Source: Symbiodinium natans
Lineage: Eukaryota; Sar; Dinophyceae; Suessiales; Symbiodiniaceae
Direction: 5' to 3'
Assembly (NCBI GenBank): GCA_905221605.1
Contig: CAJNDS010001635.1
Span: forward strand, 667,001 to 731,000
Length of the DNA stretch: 64,000 nucleotides
Shown: positions 20,502 to 32,033 of the stretch, one piece after another
How positions within the stretch are numbered: position 1 is the stretch's first letter
How the letters are laid out: each line of letters begins with the position of its first letter
The notes under the pieces: model-generated
Database searches by the model: none
What the model was told of the DNA's origin: nothing
The model's input: the letters and a program-made list of their open reading frames with translations, nothing else
Translations under genes and position numbers: made by a program

Positions 20502-20970
20502 GGGGGGCTGGCTTTTTTGTCAGGTTCTGGCAGCTGAGGAGGCCAAGTGGGCGTACAGCTGGCCCAAACCCAGGTTTTCGGCTCGAGAAAGGGAGTTTGT
20601 GCCAGAAGAAGCTGATTTTTGCTTCATCTTATAACCGAGAAAGAGGGTGCTTCCGGTGTCCCCACCTCGGCAAGACCCCGAAAGACCTCGCACAACCTGC
20701 AGAACTGGGGGACAGCACGGCACGGCACGGCACAGCACAGCATCAACATCATCACCAGCGCCGTTGTCACTGCCACCGCCAGCGCCATCATCCTCAGCCA
20801 GACTGTCACCGTCACAATCTTCACGCCGACAACATGCAGAAGTCCAGAACTGCAGGTGGAGAAATTCCACTGCCACCCACCACAAAAAATCCATTTTGGC
20901 CTTTTGGCCCGAGCTTGAGCCTCTTTGCGACGTGTGTTTGCCAATTGCCATATCCACAGCCATCGGACTG
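20502..20970. other. Uncertain region upstream of signal-peptide exon
   Basis: GC-rich, with GGCACGGCACGGCACAGCACA repeats at 20716-20740. Several overlapping open frames; none has a recognisable domain. Confidence 0.35.
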
Positions 20971-21065
20971 ATGCATCGCCTGCTTCTGGCGGCCATCTGT
21001 GTGTGCCTCGCCGGGGCAGCCCGGAGAGGAGAGGACGCACAGCATCCCGGCCGGGCATTGCAAGC
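20971..21065 (+). CDS. Probable first exon of a secreted protein (signal peptide)
   Basis: The ATG at 20971 starts M-H-R-L-L-L-A-A-I-C-V-C-L-A-G-A-A, a textbook signal peptide (basic n-region, hydrophobic core, A-G-A-A cleavage site), followed by R-R-G-E-D-A-Q-H-P-G-R-A-L. The frame then enters a GATA-type microsatellite, which is probably intronic. A GC donor at about 21061 is possible, in line with GC donors elsewhere in this window. A coding-like piece L-R-Q-K-V-Y-F-K-E-W-Q-L-Q near 21478-21516 could be a downstream exon, but the link is unproven. No family recognised. Confidence 0.45.
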
Positions 21066-21077
21066 ATACCTTCATGC

Positions 21078-21250
21078 AGATAGATAAGCAGATAGATAGC
21101 GAGATAGAGAGGTAGAGAGGTAGAGGGCTAAGATAGATAGAACAATATAGATAGAGAGACAGATAGGTACTGGGATAGCTAGCCGCTTGATTGATTGATT
21201 GATTGAGAGGCGGAGCGAGAGAGAGGGAGAGAGAGAGAGTTTTTTAGGGG
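21078..21250. repeat. (GATA)n / (GATT)n / (GAGA)n microsatellite
   Basis: AGATAGATAAGCAGATAGATAG-type repeats to about 21190, then gattgattgattga and gagagagg runs. Confidence 0.9.
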
Positions 21251-24214
21251 GGACTCCTAAGTGCAGAGAAGAAGAAGAGAGAGTTTTTTCGCTCGGTTCC
21301 TATACCGTGTCTATACCAACCTTGCTACAACGACCCCTTTTTTCACTTCCCATGAGCGACCCAGGCACGAAAATCTTGTTGCAGCCCAGGAGGACCAACA
21401 AGCGGGTTCTCAGGCTTAGGAGGTGGCGTGCGGGTGCCGTGATGAGAGAAGTGAGACGCAGTTGCGATTAGACCGTGGCACTTCGCCAGAAAGTTTACTT
21501 CAAAGAATGGCAGCTACAAGGAAGGGCCCCCCTAGTTATAAGTAGAGTTATAAGGACCCTAAATTGGGTTCTGAGGACCCTAACTCAGGTTATAAGTCCC
21601 TTAACTATAGTTGGAATAGTAAGGAGCCCCCTCCTAGTAGATGCTACAATACGTCTACGGTATCCAGCCGCCTCAGAGGCCTGGCCTAGCTAATCAGGCC
21701 TCGTATCTAAACCCACGAATCAGGCCCCTCGAAGCCTTTCTTCAAGCTGATAGCCCAATGTGACACTCGAGCCCTCAAGATGCCGTACTCGAACTTATAG
21801 CTGGAGGCTCACAGGTTTCAGATCCATCCCGCGACCCCCAAGGCTCTAAATCCTGAGCTGTGACCCCCCTGCATCACTGCAGCTTTGTATTGCTAGACTC
21901 CAAGACCGGACAGGACGGCGCTCGAGATCACTTCGATCTCGGGTTGACAGGATCTCTCGGGGATGGAAGCCAGACTCTTGGTAGCAGAGGTGGTATTTCC
22001 CTTTATAATCCAAAAGGTTATAACCTTTAGTTCCCCAAGGATACTGGACAACTAAGGACTCTGGAAGAAGCGACTGCCAGGTGCTGCCAATGCCAACAAG
22101 GGAGGCGGATGGTATACAAGATGTTGACCGAGTGCATTTCCCCGTATTGTACCTATGCCGGCCTTGCTAGCGTGTGCAAGCGTTGAGCTCTTGTAGCTGG
22201 CTAGAAGCACTTGGCAGCCTAACGCAAGGAAAAGAAGCGTTCAGCCATTCGGTTTGAGAGTTACTGTCAGGAGACGTTGTAAGTAGGTGAGGTTGAACTG
22301 GAAGCCCTCCCTGAACCAAAAAACATGTCGAGGTGGCCCTATTTCAGAAGAGCTCTTTCACCCTACCAGGTCTCCATGGCTCGAGAGTGTAGGGGGTAAG
22401 GGGCAAGCGTTTTTTTTTTCAAATCTCTGTGCTTCTCGTCCTCGCAGGCCGGCGGTCTTTATATTCCTGCAGCCTTCAGCATTTCCTTTTTTTTTGGGCC
22501 GCCACATGTATTTCTTAAAATTGTTTTTTTGTTCGTGCATTTTGGGGGGGGTTTGGCTCCCGTAACGGAAAGTAGTCTTCCTGGAGGGTTTGGGCCAAAA
22601 AAGTTCATTTCTTTAAAATTTGGTGGTTTTATGAATCAGATCCTCAGAGTAGAAACGATGATAACATCGCGAGTCCTTCCTATAAACATTCTTCTTGTGA
22701 AAAAGTTGCACACACGGGGACACTAAAGAAACCCCGATATGCTGCATTTAGAGGCTGTACGGGTTCAGCAGGTGCTGCTCGGCCGGTCGTTTTGGTTCCT
22801 GATGCTCTTCCACGAGTTTTGGCCCGGGAGGTCTTGACAGTAGGCATGCACACGCAGAGTCTTTCAAGTCTGGGTTCATTAAGAAGGCAGTTAAACAGGA
22901 ATGAAACGATGTTCAACATCCCTACCCCTCACCGCGTATTGAGGCCTTGCTTCTGTTTATCCTTCTAGCTGTAGAGAGACTTTGCTATTGAATGTCTACC
23001 GCACGCACTACGGTGCCTAGTTCATGCATCACGCGTTTTGCTCACATGCATTCTCGAAGTAGCTTTCGTGTTTTGAGGTTCCCAGGAGTGTCCCCCCATG
23101 CCGGTATATAATAAACAGTTCGTGGTTTGGGCAATCTTGAGGCACTGGATCCTCAGAAGTCCAACTTCACTACTCACGCCGCTCAAGCCTACCAAGTACC
23201 AAGCCTCCCTCCCGGGATCACCCAAGCAAGACTCCGCTTCGGCTCATGGACACGTTACTAAAAAGGAAGGTCTCGTACGTTTCAATCAGAACAAGCATAT
23301 GACATGGCAACTTGGGGTTGAATCAAGTGAATGTGGGAGAGGATCACGCATGGATCGGCCCAAAGAGCCATGACGGAGCCAAGCTGCCAGTGGCAGGAGG
23401 AGAGGGACGGAGCATGGCCTTTCAGGCCGCAACCATCCGCGACTACACACAGAGGATCCAGGACCGGTAGGGCTTCTGGGATGTCCCTTGCTGTTCCTGA
23501 CAGGTGAACATCAAGCCTGAGCATATGCACACTCCAAAAGTCTGGGCGCAGCTCGGCCACGTCCGAAATGAACGAAAGCCTTGGCAACCGTGTGCAGCGA
23601 GAACAGGGGGCGCATTGCCGAAAGCCCCCCTTAGGCCCCCTTGCGTTCCACAAACCCCGGAATGTTGCCTCCCGCAGGCCTGTGCATCCAAGCAGCAGTG
23701 GGAGCAAGCGGTGGCAGGGCTTCGCCAAGCAGCAACTCGCCTTCGCAACTATTTCAAAGGGTCTGGAGAACAAGCCTTGTGTTTGTCTGAGCTGTACATG
23801 TAGTTTTTCAACAGTCAACTGCTGCAATGTAGAGGCGTACATGCTTTGATAGAGATGGCATCATCTTACCCTGAGTCATGAGGATCCAGGGCGAGGGCAG
23901 GTGTAAGCGCTCATGCTTTGATGAGCCTTGTCTCATCTCGTAGCTATTTCTGCTCCAGGGCTTGGAGACATCCGCAAAGGTATTGTTTCAACAAAGCGGG
24001 ATTGGGTTGTTGGAGAAGTATGTAGGTTCTTTTGGATTGTTTCCTTCGAATGTAGGCAAGAGAGGTGTTGCAGTACGCACTGTAGGGCCGGGCATAAAGG
24101 ATGAAAACAACACAGGATCACGAAGCATGTGGTTAGTTGGCCAGGGCTTTGTGGCTTGGGGCTTTGGGGTGCTCTACAGTGCTCTGAAATGTCGGATTCA
24201 GGGGTCCAGGGTGT
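21251..24214. other. Long stretch without a recognised gene
   Basis: Contains a possible short element at about 21520-21645 (imperfect direct repeats AAGGAAGGGCCCCCCTAG / AAGGAGCCCCCTCCTAG around a 'ttataag...tataag' core) and poly-T runs near 22405 and 22490. Open frames on both strands at 23280-23850 overlap; one reads Q-Q-W-E-Q-A-V-A-G-L-R-Q-A-A but matches nothing I know. Confidence 0.4.
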
Positions 24215-24492
24215 TAGGAGAGAGAGAGAGAGAGAGAGAACAAGCATATGCGCTACAAGCAGGCAAACAAGCAGAAGGAGGAGGAGAAGAGGGAGAAAAA
24301 CAGAGACTCACTGCCCAGCTGCTTCAAAGGAGAGAGACAGAGGCTCGATGGGGATGGTCCAAAAGGGGACGGGAGGGGTGGCACCATGGGACCGCCCTCT
24401 CTTTGCAGAGCACTGCGTGCCCCAAAAAACTTGCTCGCAAAGGCTTCGGCCTTCAGCTCTTCCCAAGAAAGGGAAGAAAAAAGTAAGAAACA

Positions 24493-24531
<39 letters not shown>

Positions 24532-24532
24532 C

Positions 24533-24576
<44 letters not shown>

Positions 24577-24577
24577 G
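24215..24577. repeat. (GA)n microsatellites
   Basis: GA runs at 24219-24239, 24490-24527 and 24539-24574, separated by unique sequence. They generate R-E-R-E-like spurious frames. Confidence 0.9.
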
Positions 24578-25673
24578 CGAGTGCGTTTAGGCTCCAGGGC
24601 TTGGAGTTTATGGCGCTGGAGACCCAAATGCTCAAAATCCCCAACTGCCCTGGCCCTAAATCTCACCCCTGCAGACCCTACAATCCTCAAAACCCCCGAT
24701 CTGCCCTAAGCTTAACCCGAAACCCTAAACCTACAAGCCGCGAAAGGGCTCTCGGGGCCCCCTCTCAGGTCTCCGAACGGTTGCACCCCAACCTTCGCCT
24801 CTACAGTGTGGCCGGGTGATGCACAGGGTTTAGGGTTTGGGGTTCAGGGTTTAGGGTTCTGGGGGTTAGGGTTCAGGGTCAAGGTTTAGAGTCTTCGGTT
24901 TCTTCATTGGCCGTTCGGGAATGAGGTTCCCTGCCTAGCCCCACAGGGGTTGCATAGGGAAGTTTGGGAAGCTCATCCCCTGAGGCCCTTCTAAGACCTC
25001 GAAAGTGTAGGATGCTCAAGGCTTCTTCTGCTTCTTGAGAAGTCATGGCAATAGAGTTCAGGGAAATGAATGGAAGGGTTGAGGGTTTGGGAGGCTTTGT
25101 GTTAAGGACCGATGTAGGACGAAATGTGTCCATGGATTTTAGTCACATGGGGTATTGTTCCCAGCTCAACTTGACTCGGCTATGGCAACAAGTCCCGTTT
25201 ACATTGGGGCTTTACTGTTTTGCTTGCGCGACTACTCCTACACCTTGAAAAACTCATGTAATCCCGCAGCCCAAGCAAGCTCCTAAGCCACGTCCGCAAA
25301 CCATGGACCCTGAACCACTAAATCCTTGAACCGCAATCAACCCCTAAACCCGAAAATTCCCGGCACGGTCACAGGGCTCAATCGATTAGCCGAGTTTGAC
25401 ACTCGCAATGTTGGCCGTGGGTCGTTTGGGTTTAGGGTTTACTGTGTGAATGGTTCTTGTAGACCCCATATCCCGAATCATCGTTTACGCCACGTTTCGC
25501 CTGGATTCCTCCGAACTGCACCCAAGCCCAGCTTGAAACCCTGGGCCCTGGTTCTGCCTCAGCCCAGAATCAGGGTTTATTGGGAGAGTTTTGACCCCTA
25601 AACCCTAAACCCTATACCCTAAACCTAAACCCTACACATAGGATTCAGACCCAAAGGTCCCTCTCGAAGCTGG
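24578..25673. other. Intergenic region
   Basis: Telomere-like patches at 24822-24892 and 25594-25636. No recognised gene. Confidence 0.45.
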
Positions 25674-25755
25674 GCTGAGGTGGTGCTGAGCGCCTGTGAA
25701 AAGGCCCGCCAGTGGCAGCTGGTGCTGCAACTCTGGTGCCAGGCCATGGCTCGGG
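25674..25755 (+). CDS. PPR exon fragment (1 motif)
   Basis: Frame E-V-V-L-S-A-C-E-K-A-R-Q-W-Q-L-V-L-Q-L-W matches the core of the 35-residue PPR motif seen throughout this region. It ends in a TTTAGGG tract (25754-25780). First of a + strand series of PPR pieces. Confidence 0.6.
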
Positions 25756-25927
25756 TTTAGGGTTTAGGGTTTAGGGTTCCATTTACGAGCTTTTGCTGAG
25801 TACGACAGGATTGTTACGTTTCAGTTAGTCCCCCACCGAGTTTTGCAGGCTCTGTTAGGGCTGCTTTAAGCAATGCCTCTCAGAGTGCCTGTAACCGAGC
25901 TGCTGGCGCACGAGGCTCGCTGCAAAA

Positions 25928-26006
25928 GGGTTTAGGGTTTAGGGTTTAGGGTTTAGGGTTTAGGGTTTAGGGTTTAGGGTTTAGGGTTTAGGGTTTAGGG
26001 TTTAGG
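25928..26006. repeat. Perfect telomere-like (TTTAGGG)11 tract
   Basis: About 79 bp of perfect TTTAGGG units, one of the longest interstitial tracts in the window. Confidence 0.97.
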
Positions 26007-26141
26007 GGCTCTTCGGAGTTGTTCTTTCTTGTAGGCGCTCGTTGAACTCACTGTTGTTGCGTTCCCTTTTTAGCAACAAAGCCAGACTCCCAAACCCTAA
26101 TAGGGTTTAGGGTTTAGGGTTTAGAGTTCAGCTTCCAGAAG

Positions 26142-26235
26142 GTCGTGGATGGCGGCGACCTTAAGGCAGATGTTGTCATCTACAACTCTGCCCTCAGTGC
26201 TTGCGGCCGCGCTGGCCAGTGGCAGCAGGCTGCTT
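26142..26235 (+). CDS. PPR exon fragment (1 motif)
   Basis: D-L-K-A-D-V-V-I-Y-N-S-A-L-S-A-C-G-R-A-G then Q-W-Q-Q-A-A and a stop: the usual end of one motif (x-D-V-V-x-Y-N) and start of the next. Flanked upstream by TTTAGGG DNA at 26102-26130. Confidence 0.6.
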
Positions 26236-26699
26236 GATTCAGGGGTGCAGTAGGGTAAAGCTCTCAAGCATTCAACTCCTGCAGTCCGATTTGCGAGTTC
26301 TGTTTCATGCCTTGCTCATACCTGCGAGGATCTACTGTGGTTTCTCAACCTTTTTCGATCTCCTTTGAACAGTATCTCGTCCGCTTACGCCAGTGTGAGG
26401 CTCGAAAGCTTAAAGCAAGGTACGTGTAGCTATAACCCTACTTGAGGTTTCTACAACCCTGCTCATGACGGCTCATGAGCCGCCAAGTAGTTCGCTTAGC
26501 ATTCCAGATGGCAGACTCGTTTGCCATCGACATATATAATGTTGAGCAACACCCCGCAAAGTCACCAAACCTCCGCCAGCTACTTCTAGATTCTGGGTCC
26601 CAGCTCATGGATTTTAGGAAGAGTCGAAAGCACCGCAAGTTGTGTCATGACACGTAATTAGGCCTCGACACCTCAGCTCCAAACATGGCTAGCAAGCTA

Positions 26700-27118
26700 G
26701 CACCCGTCGTCCCGCAAAGGCCTTGGAGATTTTCCGGAGGGTCGAAGCCGACGGGCTGCAGCCGACCGAGAGGACCTTCGGTGCCGCCATCAGCGCATCC
26801 GAGAAAGCAGGAGAGTGGCAGCAAGCGCTATGGCTACTTGAGGACTTGCAGAGAAGGCGACTGCAGCCCAATGTCATCCTCTGCAGTTCGGCTGTCAGCG
26901 CCTGTGAGAAGGCGGCCGAGTGGCAGCGAGCATTGAGCCTGCTCGAGGGGATGGGAGCCGCAAAGGTAGAGGCCAACATCATCTCCTATAACTCTGCAAT
27001 CAGCGCATGCGGAGCATCCGCCGAGTGGCGAAAGAGTCTACAGCTGCTCGAAGAAGTGGGTGGGCTGCGCATGTCAGACATCATATCCTTCAATTCGGCT
27101 GCCTGGCCACCATGGTGA
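26700..27118 (+). CDS. PPR protein exon (about 3.5 motifs)
   Basis: Coherent P-type PPR repeats, about 35 residues each: L-E-I-F-R-R-V-E-A-D-G-L-Q-P, then F-G-A-A-I-S-A-S-E-K-A-G-E-W-Q-Q-A-L, then S-A-C-E-K-A-A-E-W-Q-R-A-L, then S-A-C-G-A-S-A-E-W-R-K-S-L. PPR proteins bind organelle RNA one base per repeat for processing, editing or translation. The coding pattern ends with S-F-N-S-A-A-W near 27108 followed by TGA, so a 3' splice may be missed. There is no start codon with a targeting signal in this exon; probably internal. Confidence 0.75.
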
Positions 27119-27778
27119 AGTTTGCAAGCCCTAAGCACGTGTTCGAAGCACATTCAGCCACAACCTTCAACCCTGACTGCAAGATTCAGCCACGAACTCC
27201 CAGCCTCTGGGTTCAGTTAAGTGCCTGCGAATCATGTCGTGCCTATAATGCCTAATGCATTGCCCAAGTGCCACTGTGCAAGTGAATGTAGGCGCAGGCC
27301 AACCACCTCATGGTTCGGGACTTCGCTTGCAAGTCGGGTTTAGGGGTGTGTGAGACCCTTCATCTCAAGAATCTCCCTCCCTCTTTCTACAGCCTGTCTA
27401 AACCCTCTGGCACAAAAAGTCCTGCAAGCTAGGTGGGTGGCAAAAAAAGTCCTGAGCCCGGAATCCTTGACCCAAAGCAAGGGTTTAGGGTTTAGAGGTG
27501 TAGGGTTTAGGGAGCCTGTCACGTGAAACCCGGCAGAGCTCGCGGGGTCAAAAAAGGGAGTCTGTCACACGCCCCAGGCCCCAGAAGGCCAGAAAAGGGC
27601 ATGAACAGACCGACCGCCTGTGCTTGAAGCCACCGCTCCGCCTCGAAGTCGCTAACTGCCAACCTGAACGTCCCAGACTTGCAACCAAAACTTGGGGGCT
27701 TAGGGTTTAGGGTTTTGGGGTGCTCAAAGACCGCTCTCAACGCCTAGAATCGCCCTCATACCCGCAAAAACCCTAGGC
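27119..27778. other. Between PPR exons
   Basis: Unremarkable sequence; TTTAGGG units at 27480-27510 and 27700-27718. Confidence 0.4.
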
Positions 27779-27867
27779 CATAAGCGCCTGTGAATCTGCC
27801 GGCGCGTGGGAAGCTGCCCTCGCTGTGCTTCACGCCATTTCGTCGCGAAGACAGCAGACGGACTCCC
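27779..27867 (+). CDS. PPR exon fragment (1 motif)
   Basis: A-I-S-A-C-E-S-A-G-A-W-E-A-A-L-A-V-L-H-A-I-S matches a PPR motif; the frame continues into a telomere-like tract (27880-27938). Confidence 0.55.
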
Positions 27868-28182
27868 GGCGGTTTCGGGTTTCGGGTCTAAGGTTTAGGG
27901 TTTAGGGTTAGGGTTTAGGGTTTCGGGTTTAGGGTCCTACGCCTCATGAGTCGAGAAGCTTCAGCTATCGATCCCTGGGAGCACAGCAGGGAAATTACAG
28001 CTACTAGTTTAGATAGCTATAACCTTAGTACATGCCTGGTTGAATTGAGGTAAGTATATGCCCAAAACTCCTCTCACCACCTCGGGGAAATCTCCCAAAT
28101 TACCCGACAACCCTGCCTTGCGATGTGGGGTTGAGGCGGCTTCAGGGTTTTAGGTTTTGTTGGGTTTAAGGGCCTGGTAGGG

Positions 28183-28320
<138 letters not shown>

Positions 28321-28362
28321 GACCGGGCGCGCCTCGGTGCTCGCGTGCGCCCTGCAAGCCTT

Positions 28363-28438
28363 GAAGAAGAAGAAGAAGAAGAAGAAGAAGAAGAAGAAGA
28401 AGAAGAAGAAGAAGAAGAAGAAGAAGAAGAAGAAGAAG

Positions 28439-28468
<30 letters not shown>
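28363..28468. repeat. (GAA)n trinucleotide repeat, about 35 units
   Basis: Perfect AAG/GAA run of about 105 bp. The Lys/Phe/Leu-run frames on both strands are artefacts. Confidence 0.97.
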
Positions 28469-28469
<1 letters not shown>

Positions 28470-28939
28470 GAGAGAGAGACAGAGACCGAGAGGGAGGCTT
28501 GGAGGGTTTGAGGTTTAGGGCCCAAGCCCCAAACCCCTTGAATTGTGAATTCATGGAATAACATGGATGGGACCGGATCAGCAGTGACCAGCAGACCCGC
28601 CAGATGGCATTGCAACAGAGAGCAACGAAGAGTGTGGGCCCTAGATGGGGCAAAGAGGATATTCCCATGGCCCTACTCCCAAAGTAACGGTGGTAAAGCA
28701 TTCGGTGATTTGATGCTATGAATGTGGATTAAGATCCCTCCCCTACCCCAAGGGTGCGATCCTGAGCTGGAGCTATAGGGCTATGAGGGCAGTGGCAAGG
28801 TAGTCAGAGGACTCAAACGCATCATGCAGCAAAGCAAGCTAAAAAGACAGAGGGTCGCTTGGCTTGATTAAACCCCCTGAGCCCTAACCCCCGAGAATCT
28901 CTGGCTCATGAACTAGTGTCAACTTGTTCTGTCGTTTTG
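28469..28939. other. Non-coding
   Basis: No recognised gene or element. Confidence 0.4.
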
Positions 28940-29006
28940 AGCACTAAGAACCTGATCACGTGGAATGCCAGCATCAGTGCTTGCGAGAAGGCGTGGTCGG
29001 AGTGAA
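28940..29006 (+). CDS. PPR exon fragment
   Basis: T-K-N-L-I-T-W-N-A-S-I-S-A-C-E-K-A-W-S-E then TGA; matches the 'x-L-I-T-Y-N-A-x-I-S-A-C-E-K-A' signature. Single motif. Confidence 0.5.
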
Positions 29007-29879
29007 GGGTTAGTGGCCATGGCGCTTTGGGGTGTGTTGGGAGGGGAGGAGAGGTGGGAGCGGGGGTGGGGGAGTGGCCCTGCTTAAGACGGAATCCACT
29101 CTTTTACAGTTTCCTGTGAGATAGGTGACCAAACTACATATTGCAGGTCCAACGAGGAACAGCAACATGAATGCGCATCGTGAGATGTGCTTTGGGCGCC
29201 GCTGCGCGGACCTTTTTCTTGCACCATACCTTACATTGACTCAAACACTGCCCGCACCGATGCGAAGGGCAGTACATGCAACCATCTGCTTCTACTTCTA
29301 GGTTCATGTCAAGGTCTGGTCGGGCTGTATCCCCTGTTAAAACTACCTAATGCAACTCCAAGTAAGGCAGGCGTTGATCTGGTGTTTGGCGTGATGACGA
29401 TGCTCTGAAACCCCTACAAACCCTATTTGATCCTATTTGTTTAAATCTTAGTGTGCCCATTAAAAATATTATTTAGGGAGCCGTTTATTAGCATAATGAT
29501 TGTAAGGCACCCCCCCCCCCCCCCCCCCCCCGCATGATAAGAAAACTATTCAAACCCTTCATCCTGGAGGCCGGCAGGTGGCCGCAGGCTTTGCTCCTCT
29601 TGACCAGCCTGAAGGAGGGAGTTTAATTGCATGGAGCAAGATCCTTCCCCTTGCGAATGCGTTGCCAGCAGGGCTGCTCCTTCCCTGAAGAGAGTTCATT
29701 CTTTGGGTTTCACCTTGAAGCCGTAGGTCCTGTCCACTCTTCGCCGAAAGAAGCCGGTGTTCTAGGCATCCAGACTGTGTGAAACCCTAAACCCTAAACC
29801 CTAAACCCTAAACCCTAAACCCTAAACCTTTTCTCCGGCCTTGTGCGAGTGTGAGAGTCGAAACCCTAAACCTAAACTC
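29007..29879. other. Non-coding; C-run and telomere-like tract
   Basis: C-run at 29512-29531 and CCCTAAA tract at 29783-29829. Nothing else recognised. Confidence 0.5.
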
Positions 29880-29998
29880 GAATGCTACGCGCCTTGGAGG
29901 AGAGCTTCCAGCCTGAAGTTATCTCCTGCAACGCAGCTATCAGTGCCTGCGAGAAGGCTGCAGAATGGAAGATGGCCCTGCAACTGTTGCTTGAGGTG
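29880..29998 (+). CDS. PPR exon
   Basis: Reads M-L-R-A-L-E-E-S-F-Q-P-E-V-I-S-C-N-A-A, then I-S-A-C-E-K-A-A-E-W-K-M-A-L-Q-L-L-L-E-V. Coding similarity stops at G-T-G-G-G-T near 29998, a plausible donor. It may join the exon at 30374 across an intron that holds the element at 30029-30125. Confidence 0.6.
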
Positions 29999-30028
29999 GG
30001 TGCCTGCATACTGTAATGTAGGGGTCGG

Positions 30029-30125
30029 AAGAATTACAAATTATATTCCCTTATGGTCCCTTTATTAAAGGTAGGCTATAATCACCCCCAAAACCGTATT
30101 CTAATTATTCAGGCTCCTATATTAT
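30029..30125. mobile_element. Short element, family 'CTAATTATTCAGGCYCCTATA'
   Basis: Shares CTTATGGTCCCTTTATTAAAG and TTCTAATTATTCAGGCTCC with the copy at 8408-8490. It lies in the presumed intron between two PPR exons. Confidence 0.55.
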
Positions 30126-30373
30126 ACCATCTCATTGAAGAACACCGTGCAGGCGCAATCATGCGCATCGCATTCATGTTGACTCTTGTATAGGCTCATG
30201 ATCGGCTGCCTGATGTCATGATCCCGGTAGTTTGGGGGGGTTTGGTCCGCGGTGTCACTGCTAGGCCGTTTGAGTGGCCTCATATACATGACGTGACATG
30301 ACACTTCCCACTCCAACAACTACTCGTTGCGTCATGCCTGCAGACTCGTGAGAACCCGGGTTAAGAGAGCAAG

Positions 30374-31068
30374 GTGCAGAAGGGGCCTTTGCGCCCCAGC
30401 GTCGTCACCTTCAGTGCATGCATCAGTGCATGCGAGAAAGCCGGCGAGTGGCGCCAGGCACTGGCCGTCCTGTCAAGCCTCGCAGATGAGGGCTTGCAGC
30501 CCAACCTTGTCACCATCAATGCCGCCATCAGCGCCTGCGAGAAAGCTGAACAATGGAGGAAAGCTATGTTGCTCTTGAGACCGCTACGAGCTGCCAGGCA
30601 TTCACCAGACGTTATTACATACAGCGCTCTGGTGAGTGCCTGCGAAAAGGCAAGCCGATGGCAGCATGCCATTGCTTTGCTCGCAGAGTTTTCAGCAACC
30701 AGTGGCCAGCCGAACCTGATCACCTACAGCTCGGCGATTTGCGCCTGCGAACATGCAGCTGAGTGGCAGAAGGCCTTCTTCCTCTTGGACCAGGCCGCTA
30801 GAAGCACTTTGCAACCCGACCCGGTGACCTACGGTCATGCAATCTCTGCTTGTGACTTGGTAGCCCAGTGGTACTCTTTCCCATTTTTTTGGGGGTCTTG
30901 GGTCCCTTATAAAGTAACTTGCCCGCCAAAAAAGAGGGTGCCCTTGTTAGAATATGGGTACTGGGCTACCAAGGTGAGAATGCGGGAAATCCGCAGCTGG
31001 TCTTGCAGTTGCTGGAGAACTTTTGCCGGGTTCCCGAGATATTAAAGCCGAGCCTGCTTCCAAGATGA
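30374..31068 (+). CDS. PPR protein, two exons around an introner
   Basis: Exons 30374-30851 and 30974-31068. Exon 1 begins after a possible acceptor (caag|gtg) and encodes about 4.5 PPR motifs (S-V-V-T-F-S-A-C-I-S-A-C-E-K-A-G-E-W; P-N-L-V-T-I-N-A-A; P-D-V-I-T-Y-S-A-L; P-N-L-I-T-Y-S-S-A; P-D-P-V-T-Y-G-H-A-I-S-A). Excising 30852-30973 joins ..I-S-A-C to E-N-A-G-N-P-Q-L-V-L-Q-L-L-E-N-F, which is exactly how a PPR motif continues. Without excision the motif is broken by unrelated sequence. Stop TGA at 31066-31068. Predicted organellar RNA-binding protein; the N-terminus is not in this exon. Confidence 0.8.
30852..30973 (+). mobile_element. Introner (family A) acting as a GT-AG intron
   Basis: 122-bp intron. 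TSD GTGA at 30852-30855 and 30974-30977. The element starts CTTGGTAGCCCAGT and ends ACTGGGCTACCAAG (perfect 14-bp TIR). The left TSD supplies GT and the element end supplies AG. It interrupts the Cys codon of the S-A-C-E motif. Confidence 0.92.
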
Positions 31069-31353
31069 GCAAAAGAACCTTGTAGGGCGCAAGGATGCAC
31101 AAGACTTAGGGTTTAGGGTTCAGGGTTCAGGGTTCAGAGTTCAGGGTTCAGGGTCCCACGGAGGGGGAGCGGGGGCAATCAGAATTCGATTCTTGGCTTG
31201 AGGCGGCCTTCTCTTGCTTCCAAGGTGGTAGAGTTGTAGGATATCTCGCACAAGAGCTGCAGCTGATTTCGAACCTAAATAACATGGATCAGGGTCAATG
31301 CGGCCCCCCGCCTGCGTGCACCGCTTCTGTTAGCCCGTGACGGCTCAAGGGGA
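31069..31353. other. Between PPR genes
   Basis: TTTAGGG/TTCAGGG units at 31106-31153. Confidence 0.5.
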
Positions 31354-32000
31354 ATGTTAGGAGACCAAGGCTCCAACATCGTTGAGCTCACGCAGCTTAT
31401 ACACAGATGGAATCGTTTGGAGCAGTGGCCACGGAGCCTGCAAGTGTTTGCAGAAATTGGACAGCGCCACTTGCAGGCAGGCATTGTGACCCATGGGGCT
31501 ACCATCAGTTCTTTCGAAAAAACGGGCAAGTGGGAGCATGCGGTCAAGTTGCTTGCTGGTCTTGCACGCAAAGCTCTGCAAGCGAACGTGATTACGTGCA
31601 GCGCCGCCGTCAGCGCTTGCGAGAAGTCGAGTCATTGGAACCAGGCTGCTTTGCTCCTCAGCTGGGCTTGTTCCGCCGTCATCTGCCCCGATGTGATTGT
31701 GTACAGTGCCTCGATCAGCTCGTGCGGAGGATCCGCCGAGTGGCTGCACGCATGCCAGCTCTTGAGTGGTATCTTAGTAGCTGAATGAGCACTCTTTACA
31801 CTTTTTGGAACACTATAATCCCTTAAAGAACTGAAAGTGTACACTTTTTTGGGGCTTATGAACTCAGCATCTAAGGTATGGAGATCACGCTCTTGCGACC
31901 GAACGTGATTACGTATGGGGCAAGCATCACTGCGAGTGGGAAGGCCCTGGCCTGGACACAAGGCGTCACTGCATGCAGATCTCCAGGGTTTAGGGTTTAG
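31354..32000 (+). CDS. PPR protein, two exons around an introner
   Basis: Exons 31354-31768 and 31876-about 31975. The ATG at 31354 is followed by 4 PPR motifs (L-T-Q-L-I-H-R-W-N-R-L-E-Q-W; I-S-S-F-E-K-T-G-K-W; V-S-A-C-E-K-S-S-H-W; I-S-S-C-G-G-S-A-E-W). Read-through would hit a stop at 31788. Removing 31769-31875 gives C-Q-L-L-S-G joined to M-E-I-T-L-L-R-P-N-V-I-T-Y-G-A-S-I-T-A, a normal PPR continuation. The second exon then runs into a TTTAGGG tract with stop at 31998-32000; a further splice near 31975 is possible. Confidence 0.78.
31769..31875 (+). mobile_element. Introner (family B, 'CTTAGTAGCTGA') acting as a GT-AG intron
   Basis: 107 bp. TSD GTAT at 31769-31772 and 31876-31879. TIR CTTAGTAGCTGA / TCAGCATCTAAG. 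Same family as 56017-56119 and 62575-62681. Confidence 0.92.
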
Positions 32001-32033
32001 GGTTTAGGGTTTAGGGTTTAGGGTTTAGGGTTT
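31986..32033. repeat. Telomere-like (TTTAGGG)n tract
   Basis: Seven near-perfect units immediately after a PPR exon. Confidence 0.95.

Noticed and set aside
20716-20760. GGCACGGCACGGCACAGCACA as a possible CRISPR-like or regulatory array
   Set aside because: Simple 5-bp slippage repeat without spacers.
24250-24709. 153-residue Arg/Glu-rich frames
   Set aside because: GA microsatellite artefacts on both strands.
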